Source: UBA1731 sp963626295 (GTDB taxonomy: Bacteria > Verrucomicrobiota > Kiritimatiellia > RFP12 > UBA1067). Taken from it: a stretch of 10,420 bases of DNA. This document shows, piece after piece, positions 5,347 through 10,420 of this stretch (the first letter of the stretch is position 1; each line of letters opens with the position of its first letter). The position numbers and the translations under genes were made by a program. Location of the stretch: NCBI GenBank assembly GCA_963626295.1, contig CAVFWS010000069.1, positions 1 to 10,420 on the forward strand. The letters run 5' to 3'. The notes beneath the pieces were generated by a model. It did no database searches, was not told where the DNA came from, and saw nothing but the letters and a program-made list of their open reading frames with translations.

Positions 5347-6861
5347 ATGTCGATGAATCGCAGATCGTTTCTGAAGGGAATGGCGTTTTCCGCCGCTGCC
5401 GCATCGGGCGGGTGCGCAAGCTTCTGCGGCAGGAGTGCGCGTGTGGTGGCGCCGGGGCAAAAGGTGCGTCTCGGCGTCGTGGGCGTAGGCGGCAAGGGCG
5501 CATACGACTGGACGCAGCTGCTTGCCGCCGGGGCCGAGATCGTCGCGTTCTGCGACGTCGACCTGCTGGAGATAGAGGGCGGACTCAGGAAGTTCCAGGA
5601 ACTTGGCGGGAATCCGTCAAAGATCCGGTACTACACGGATTGGCGCGAAATGCTGGAGCGCGAGGAGCGGAACATCGATGCGATCACCGTGTCCACCCCA
5701 GACCACATGCATGCGGCGATCGCCGTCGCAGCGATGAACCTCGGTTTGCACTGCTATGTGCAGAAGCCGCTTGTGCGGACAATCTGGGAGGCAAAACGCT
5801 TCGAGGAGGTCGCCCGCGACAATGGAGTAGTGACCCAGATGGGGAACCAGGGGTCGTCGGGGAGCGGACATCGCCGCAACGTGGAGCTCCTGCAGCAGGG
5901 CGTGATCGGCGACGTCACGGAGATACACGTGTGGACGGATCGTCCGATATGGCCGCAGGGGCTTAGCGCAAGGAATTTCACTCAGGTTCCCGGAGAGAGG
6001 CCGCCCGTGACGCTGAATTGGGATGCCTGGCTCGGGTGCGCGGCGGCACGGCCGTATGTGGGGGATCGTCCAGATTCCTACGTCTTTAACTTCAGGAACA
6101 AGTGGGCGGAGCGGATCAAGGGCGTGTACCACAGGTTCAACTGGCGGGCGTTCTATGATTTCGGGACAGGCGCGTTCGGCGACATGGCCTGCCACACGAT
6201 GAACCTGCCGTTCCGCGGGGCCGAGCTCGGGATCGTGACGAAGGCCGAATGCAAGATGGCCATTGAGCGGAACGACGTGACGTATCCCACGCGCTCAATT
6301 GTCGAAGTCACGTATGCGCCCCGCGAGAGCCGCATCAGGAAGGGCCATACCCTGCCGGAGACGAAGGTCGTGTGGTACGATGGGGACCAGCAGCCGTCCG
6401 CCGACCTCATGCCGCAGGTCGTCGCCACGCTCACCAAGGTGCCGCTTACCGGATGCCTCATAATCGGCACGAAGGGCATCATGTGCTCCACCAACGACTA
6501 TGGGCAGGAAGCCCTCATAGCCCTGAACGGCGAGACCAAGGTGCGCAGCACCACGAAGCATCCAGCGTGCAAGGCGTTGGGGACATATCTGCCCCGGCGC
6601 AAGGAGAAGGGCGAGATCGGTCAGTACGGGGAATTCCTCGACGCGATCAGGGGCGAGTCGCCGATCATCGCGGAGACGCACTCCCGCTGCTATGCCGATA
6701 TCGAGCACTCGGTCCCGATGCTTGAGGGGATGCTTGTGGGGTGCATCGCGCAGCGCGTTCCCGGCGTCCTGCGGTGGGACAGCGCGAACCAGCTGTTCGT
6801 CGGCAGCGCCGAGGCAAACCAATACGTGAAGCCGTATATCCGCTCCGGCTGGGAGTTCTGA
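5347..6861 (+). CDS. Gfo/Idh/MocA family oxidoreductase, Tat lipoprotein
   Basis: A 504-residue NAD(P)-binding oxidoreductase. The N-terminus has NRRSFLKG (residues 4-11), a hydrophobic stretch and lipobox ASGGC with Cys23, so it is predicted to be Tat-exported and lipid-anchored. The Rossmann motif LGVVGVGGKG spans 42-51. STPDHMHA is followed by YVQKPL with Lys140, the conserved lysine of the family's E/Q-K-P motif. Then come TQMGNQGSSG, HVWTDRPIWPQGL, WDAWLGCA, and FGTGAFGDMACHTMN with Asp279/His283, a conserved catalytic-region motif. These blocks define a large Bacteroidota/Planctomycetota subgroup of sugar-acting Gfo/Idh/MocA proteins of mostly unknown substrate. Start at ATG 5347 follows AGAGGG and AAAAGG; ATG 5353 is possible but would shorten the signal by two residues. 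The 70-nt gap upstream holds GCAAGGAAA and only a weak -10-like TACACT (5310-5315). It may oxidise or epimerise sugars released by the two neighbouring glycosidases. Confidence 0.9.
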   Translation: MSMNRRSFLKGMAFSAAAASGGCASFCGRSARVVAPGQKVRLGVVGVGGKGAYDWTQLLAAGAEIVAFCDVDLLEIEGGLRKFQELGGNPSKIRYYTDWREMLEREERNIDAITVSTPDHMHAAIAVAAMNLGLHCYVQKPLVRTIWEAKRFEEVARDNGVVTQMGNQGSSGSGHRRNVELLQQGVIGDVTEIHVWTDRPIWPQGLSARNFTQVPGERPPVTLNWDAWLGCAAARPYVGDRPDSYVFNFRNKWAERIKGVYHRFNWRAFYDFGTGAFGDMACHTMNLPFRGAELGIVTKAECKMAIERNDVTYPTRSIVEVTYAPRESRIRKGHTLPETKVVWYDGDQQPSADLMPQVVATLTKVPLTGCLIIGTKGIMCSTNDYGQEALIALNGETKVRSTTKHPACKALGTYLPRRKEKGEIGQYGEFLDAIRGESPIIAETHSRCYADIEHSVPMLEGMLVGCIAQRVPGVLRWDSANQLFVGSAEANQYVKPYIRSGWEF

Positions 6862-6863
6862 CG

Positions 6864-9110
6864 GTGTTCGGTCGCATAGCCGCAGAGGTCGGCGTCAAGG
6901 AGGCCCAGGTGGCGGCGGTCGCGCGCCTTCTGGGGGAGGAGAACACGGTGCCGTTCATCGCGCGCTACCGCAAGGAGGCACACGGCAACCTGGACGAGGT
7001 GCAGATACTGAAGGTTCAGGAACGCATCGCCTACTACACGGAACTCAGGGACCGCAAGGCGGCGATCCTGAAGTCGATCGGAGACCAGGGCAAACTCACC
7101 GATGACCTGCGCACGCGCATCGAGGCGTGCATGGTGAAGAGTTCGCTCGAAGACCTCTATCAGCCATACAAGCCCAAGCGCCGCACCCGTGCGATGATCG
7201 CCAGGGAGAAGGGTCTTGAACCCCTTGCGGACATCATCTGGGTGCAGGGCGCGGAGAATCCGCTGGAGGCGGCTTCCGCATTCGTGGATGCCGCCAAGGG
7301 CGTAGAGGATGGGGCCGCCGCGCTGGCCGGTGCGCGCGACATATGCGCGGAGCGCATTGCGGACATGGCGGACGTGCGCGGCCTCGTGCGCCGCGCCTAC
7401 GCCACCAAGGCGGTCGTGAAGTCGAGCGCAAGCCTCACCAAGCCGAATGAGCCGACGAAGTTCGAGCAGTATTACGACTTCGAGGAGCCGATATCGGAGA
7501 TGCCGTCCCACCGTTTCCTGGCGATAAGGCGAGGCGAGGCGGAGGGTGTGCTTTTCGTGCGGCTTGTCGTCGATTCGGCGCCTCTCGTGTCCCGGATGGA
7601 GGAGCTTGCCGGGGTAAACCCGTCAAGCCCGCTCGCGGACGAGCTGCGGGCCGCCACGGCGGATGCCTACAGGCGGCTTGTCGCGCCGTCGTGCGAACTT
7701 GACGTGATGATGGAGAAGAAGCAGGCGAGCGACCGCGCCGCCGTGGAGATATTCGCGGAGAACCTTCGCAACCTCCTGCTTGCCTCTCCGCTTGGCGAAA
7801 AGCGTGTCCTCGCCATCGACCCCGGCATCCGCACGGGGTGCAAGGTGGCCATGCTGGACGCCACGGGGAAATTCCTCGGCAACATGGTGATCTACCCCAT
7901 GCAGAAGCCCGACGAGTCGCGCGAGGCCATCGCCAAGATCGTGGCGCGGCACAGGCCGGAGGCGATCGCCATTGGCAACGGCACGGCGGGACGCGAGACG
8001 GAGGCGTTCGTGAGGTCGACGCTCAAGGCGATCGGCGCGGAAAGCGTAATGGTCGTCTCGGTCTCCGAGTCCGGCGCTTCGGTGTACAGCGCAAGCGAGG
8101 TCGCGCGCGAGGAGTTCCCGACGCTCGACCTGACGGTCAGGGGGGCGATCTCCATCGGACGCCGCCTCCAGGATCCGCTTGCGGAACTGGTGAAGATAGA
8201 CCCGAAGGCCATCGGGGTCGGACAGTACCAGCACGACGTGTTCCAGCCGCTCCTGGGCGCAAAGCTCGACGAGGTGACGGTGAGCTGCGTGAACAAGGTC
8301 GGCGTCGAGCTCAACACGGCGTCGGCGCCGCTGCTGACGAGGGTTTCCGGCATAGGGGCTTCGCTTGCGAAGCGCATAGTCGCATGGCGAGACGAGAACG
8401 GCGCGTTCAAGAGCCGCAGCGAACTCAAGAAGGTGGCAGGGCTCGGGCCAAAGGCGTTCGAGCAGTCCGCCGGCTTCCTGCGCATTCGGGGGGCTGCTAA
8501 TCCCCTCGACTCGTCGGGAGTCCACCCGGAGCGCTATGCGCTCGTCGAGAAGATGGCGGAAGACCTCGGCGTCAACGTGAAGGACCTTGTCCGCAACGGC
8601 GTCCTGGTGGATCGCATCGACCCGAAGAGGTACGTGTCCGACGAAGTCGGGGAACCCACGCTGAAGGACATCTTCGAAGAGCTCAAGAAGCCGGGGCGCG
8701 ATCCCCGGGCGGTGTTCGAGCGCCCTGCGTTCCGCGAGGACGTGATGACGATCGACGACGTAAAGGAGGGCATGACGCTTGAGGGCGTCGTCACGAACGT
8801 CACGGCCTTCGGCGCATTCGTCGACATCGGGATACACCAGGATGGGCTCGTGCACGTCTCGGAGATTGCGGACAGGTTTGTGCGCGATCCGGCAGAGGTC
8901 GTGAAGACCGGCGACCGCATAAAGGTGCGTGTGATCGGCGTGGACAAGGTCCGCAACCGCGTGTCGCTCTCGGCCCGCACCAAGCCACGTCCGGAGCCGG
9001 GGATTCGTTCGCAGAACGGAGGGTACCGTTCGTCGGGGCCGCGCCATTCGGGCGGCGGCGGAAGGTCTTACTCCAGCGGCTTCAACTGCAATCCGTTCGC
9101 CGACCTGTGA
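6864..9110 (+). CDS. tex: RNA-binding transcription accessory protein Tex
   Basis: A 748-residue cytoplasmic nucleic-acid-binding protein of the Tex/YhgF family, related to eukaryotic Spt6 and linked to transcription and RNA metabolism. Domains in order: N-terminal helical region with VPFIARYRKEAHGNLDE (about residues 32-48); YqgF/RNase H-like domain starting at AIDPGIRTGCKVAMLD (317 on) with AIGNGTAGRETE and VSESGASVYSASEVA; helix-hairpin-helix region with VSGIGASLAKRIV and KKVAGLGPKAFEQ (about 493-545); S1 domain with GVVTNVTAFGAFVDIG and DGLVHVSEIADRF (about 635-706). A Gly/Ser/Arg-rich tail of about 40 residues ends the protein. Start is GTG 6864, 8 nt after GGGAG (6851-6855) and 2 nt after the previous stop. 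The frame is open upstream to 6741 but overlaps the neighbouring gene, and that extension is Arg-rich and unlike Tex. Family length is usually 720-780 aa, so the gene is complete. Confidence 0.96.
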   Translation: MFGRIAAEVGVKEAQVAAVARLLGEENTVPFIARYRKEAHGNLDEVQILKVQERIAYYTELRDRKAAILKSIGDQGKLTDDLRTRIEACMVKSSLEDLYQPYKPKRRTRAMIAREKGLEPLADIIWVQGAENPLEAASAFVDAAKGVEDGAAALAGARDICAERIADMADVRGLVRRAYATKAVVKSSASLTKPNEPTKFEQYYDFEEPISEMPSHRFLAIRRGEAEGVLFVRLVVDSAPLVSRMEELAGVNPSSPLADELRAATADAYRRLVAPSCELDVMMEKKQASDRAAVEIFAENLRNLLLASPLGEKRVLAIDPGIRTGCKVAMLDATGKFLGNMVIYPMQKPDESREAIAKIVARHRPEAIAIGNGTAGRETEAFVRSTLKAIGAESVMVVSVSESGASVYSASEVAREEFPTLDLTVRGAISIGRRLQDPLAELVKIDPKAIGVGQYQHDVFQPLLGAKLDEVTVSCVNKVGVELNTASAPLLTRVSGIGASLAKRIVAWRDENGAFKSRSELKKVAGLGPKAFEQSAGFLRIRGAANPLDSSGVHPERYALVEKMAEDLGVNVKDLVRNGVLVDRIDPKRYVSDEVGEPTLKDIFEELKKPGRDPRAVFERPAFREDVMTIDDVKEGMTLEGVVTNVTAFGAFVDIGIHQDGLVHVSEIADRFVRDPAEVVKTGDRIKVRVIGVDKVRNRVSLSARTKPRPEPGIRSQNGGYRSSGPRHSGGGGRSYSSGFNCNPFADL

Positions 9111-9116
9111 TATAAT
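9108..9116 (+). promoter_or_regulatory. Extended -10 promoter for the glycosyltransferase gene
   Basis: TGATATAAT fits TGnTATAAT exactly, with TATAAT at 9111-9116; its TGA is the tex stop codon. No -35 match stands at the proper spacing. The A of the next ATG (9125) is 9 nt beyond the last T of the box, about where transcription would begin, so the mRNA could be leaderless or nearly so. No ribosome site is seen in the short gap. Confidence 0.5.
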
Positions 9117-9124
9117 CCACGCAC

Positions 9125-9838
9125 ATGAAGCCTGTTGTCGTAATACCGACCTACAACGAAAGGGACAATGTGGAGGCCATGGCCGAGGCGGCCCTGGCAA
9201 ACCTCCCCCCGTCGGGGGAGATCCTGTTCCTTGACGACAACTCGCCTGACGGGACGGGCGAAATCCTCGACCGCATCTGCGCCAGGGAGGGGCGCATCCA
9301 TGTGATGCACCGAAAGAAAAAGGAAGGCCTTGGGCGCGCCTATGTCGCCGGTTTCGCGGAGGCCTTGCGCAAGGGGGCCACGCACGTGGTCGAGATGGAT
9401 TGCGACTTCTCGCACGATCCTGCGGACCTTAAGCGCATGCTTGCCGAGATGGCGGGCGGCAATGCCCCGGACGTAGTTGTTGGATCGCGCTATGTGAAGG
9501 GCGGCAGGTGCGAGGGGTGGCCCTTTAGGCGTTGGCTCATATCCAGGCTTGGCGGCCTGTTCATACGCCTTGTGCTTGGCGTTCCGGTCAAGGATCCGAC
9601 AGGCGGATTCAAGTGCTTCAACCGCAAGTCGCTTGAGATGCTCGGTGATTTCTCCTCGATCAAGTCGTTCGGGTATTCCTTCCAGATGGAGATGAATTTC
9701 CGCATGGCGCAGGCCGGGTTGCGGATAAGGGAGATCCCAATAGTATTCAGGGAACGAAGGGCGGGCTACTCGAAAATCACGGGTTCCATAGCGACAGAGA
9801 CGCTGAAGATGGTCTTCAAGCTCCGCTTCAGGGGCTGA
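9125..9838 (+). CDS. Polyprenyl-phosphate glycosyltransferase, DPM1-like (GT2)
   Basis: A 237-residue family 2 glycosyltransferase, without membrane segments, resembling dolichyl/polyprenyl-phosphate mannose synthase. It would transfer a sugar from a nucleotide donor to a polyprenyl phosphate at the inner face of the cytoplasmic membrane. Visible motifs are VVVIPTYNERDNV (residues 4-16), LDDNSPDGT (36-44), EMDCDFSHDP (90-99) with the metal-binding Asp92-x-Asp94, VVVGSRYVKGG (117-125), DPTGGFKCFNR, and the GYSFQMEMNFR and PIVFRERRAGYSKI blocks. All are characteristic of the DPM1 group. Length is that of single-domain bacterial DPM1 proteins. Start ATG 9125 is right before the first strand; there is no Shine-Dalgarno, consistent with a leaderless message. 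A UbiA-family gene follows 27 nt later, which also acts on polyprenyl phosphate. Mannose as the donor sugar is a family-level guess. Confidence 0.92.
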   Translation: MKPVVVIPTYNERDNVEAMAEAALANLPPSGEILFLDDNSPDGTGEILDRICAREGRIHVMHRKKKEGLGRAYVAGFAEALRKGATHVVEMDCDFSHDPADLKRMLAEMAGGNAPDVVVGSRYVKGGRCEGWPFRRWLISRLGGLFIRLVLGVPVKDPTGGFKCFNRKSLEMLGDFSSIKSFGYSFQMEMNFRMAQAGLRIREIPIVFRERRAGYSKITGSIATETLKMVFKLRFRG

Positions 9839-9865
9839 GTCCGTTCAGGAGGGCATGGGCGGCAC

Positions 9866-10420
9866 ATGATATCCATCTGGCTAAAGGCGCTGAGGGTAAA
9901 CCAATGGACAAAGAACGCGGCAGTGATGCTCGCGTGGTTCTTCTCGGTGGCGGATGCGTCCCAGAAGGAGCTGTCCCGCGGCTTCGGATCCTTCATGATG
10001 GCCGTCGGCATGGCGGGTGCGTTCTGTCTCGTGTCGAGCGCATTCTATCTGCTCAACGACGTTTCGGACTACGAGTCCGACAGGCTGCATCCGCAGAAGC
10101 GGCTGCGTCCGGTCGCCGCCAACATGATATCCAAGATAGCGGCGGTCAAGGCCGCGCTTGTGCTTTTCGCCTGCGGGGTCGCGTTCCCGTCCCTGGTTGT
10201 GATGGCGTATCCGTCCCGAACGATAGCGTTCGGGACGATAATGCTCTATTCGGTCATGCAGTGCCTCTATTCCGGATTCCTCAAGCACATCCCGTATGTC
10301 GATGTGCTTGTTATCGCCTTCGGGTTCGTGCTTCGCGCCGTCGCCGGCGCGGCGGTGATCGACGCGTACATATCGCGCTGGCTGCTCGTGTGCGCATTCA
10401 CGCTTTCGCTGTTCCTGGCC
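9866..10420 (+). CDS. UbiA-family prenyltransferase, decaprenyl-phosphate phosphoribosyltransferase-like (3' truncated)
   Basis: The frame is open from ATG 9866 to the end of the window (185 codons seen). It encodes a hydrophobic membrane protein with LRVNQWTKN at the N-terminus, then YLLNDVSDYESDRLHPQKRLRP (about residues 60-81). This holds the first Asp-rich site, Asn64-Asp65-x-x-Asp68-x-x-x-Asp72. Further on are KHIPYVDVLVIAFGFVLRAVAGA and SRWLLVCAFTLSLFLA. The NDxxDxxxDrxHPxKRxRP block and LRAVAGA are typical of UbiA proteins that move 5-phosphoribosyl from PRPP onto decaprenyl phosphate, first step toward decaprenyl-phosphoryl-ribose/arabinose. AGGAGGG (9847-9853) is 12 nt upstream of ATG, rather far; no in-frame start is closer. 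Co-transcription with the GT2 gene is likely. Another UbiA substrate cannot be excluded while the C-terminus is missing. Confidence 0.85.
   Translation, partial: MISIWLKALRVNQWTKNAAVMLAWFFSVADASQKELSRGFGSFMMAVGMAGAFCLVSSAFYLLNDVSDYESDRLHPQKRLRPVAANMISKIAAVKAALVLFACGVAFPSLVVMAYPSRTIAFGTIMLYSVMQCLYSGFLKHIPYVDVLVIAFGFVLRAVAGAAVIDAYISRWLLVCAFTLSLFLA
10212..10237. repeat. Perfect 11-bp inverted repeat inside the UbiA-family gene
   Basis: CGTCCCGAACG (10212-10222), loop ATAG, then CGTTCGGGACG (10227-10237): all 11 pairs match. It encodes the variable loop YPSRTIAFGT between membrane segments. No T run follows, so it does not look like an intrinsic terminator. It could be a mobile palindromic element or chance. 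Confidence 0.7.

Noticed and set aside
4080..5495. Long - strand frame of 471 codons
   Set aside because: Antisense to the GH20-like gene, ends in the repeat array and has low-complexity composition.
6741..6863. Upstream extension of the tex frame
   Set aside because: It overlaps the oxidoreductase gene, is Arg-rich, and the Tex family N-terminus matches the GTG 6864 start.
8358..8373. GCTTCGC-TT-GCGAAGC palindrome in tex
   Set aside because: It encodes conserved helix-hairpin-helix residues (ASLAKR), has a 2-nt loop and is best explained by codon choice.
7623..9200. Long - strand frame of 525 codons
   Set aside because: Antisense to tex, which has clear domains on the + strand.
9203..9220. 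CTCCCCC / GGGGGAG hairpin early in the GT2 gene
   Set aside because: A 7-bp GC stem in GC-rich coding DNA is expected by chance; no T run or overlap with a start site.

Overview
The window is a GC-rich stretch of bacterial DNA (roughly 60% by eye) with every recognisable gene on the + strand and little intergenic space. Three consecutive genes encode Tat-exported lipoproteins, two of them of the Gfo/Idh/MocA oxidoreductase fold. A low-GC heptad repeat cluster sits between genes. This combination is typical of the PVC superphylum (Lentisphaerota/Victivallales, Kiritimatiellota, Planctomycetota). That placement is an inference from gene content; there is no rRNA or other marker to prove it.

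Left part (1-2173): three genes overlap by 4 nt each, so they look translationally coupled. They are the 3' end of a DUF6930-like protein, a YrbG-type Na+/Ca2+ exchanger and the tRNA pseudouridine synthase TruA. A promoter (TTGCGA, 17 bp, TGG-TAGAAT) lies across the truA stop codon and probably drives the next gene.

Middle (2265-6861): a glycan-processing module of three Tat lipoproteins. The first is a GH109-type NAD-dependent glycosidase (alpha-N-acetylgalactosaminidase family). The second is a TIM-barrel-like protein with a GH20-like His-Leu-Gly-Phe-Asp-Glu motif. The third is a Gfo/Idh/MocA oxidoreductase of the VQKPL / RPIWPQGL subgroup. All three carry RRxF plus a lipobox Cys at residues 20-24, and all three leaders contain GCAAGG[A/T][A/T]A. 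I infer that they act together outside the cytoplasmic membrane on an amino-sugar glycan. Between the first two genes, 3768-4229 holds no gene. It carries four degenerate direct repeats of 74-90 bp built on the heptad TTTRCGA, plus one inverted copy that could form a 45-bp imperfect hairpin ending 4 nt before a consensus extended -10 (TGGTATAAT).

Right part (6864-10420): the transcription accessory protein Tex starts 2 nt after the oxidoreductase. Next comes a DPM1-like polyprenyl-phosphate glycosyltransferase, whose extended -10 contains the tex stop codon and which may be leaderless. The window ends inside a UbiA-family prenyltransferase resembling decaprenyl-phosphate phosphoribosyltransferase. 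The last two genes look like a small operon for lipid-linked sugar donors.

Most interesting are the heptad repeat array with its inverted copy fused to a promoter, and the three-gene Tat-lipoprotein cluster with an uncharacterised GH20-like member.
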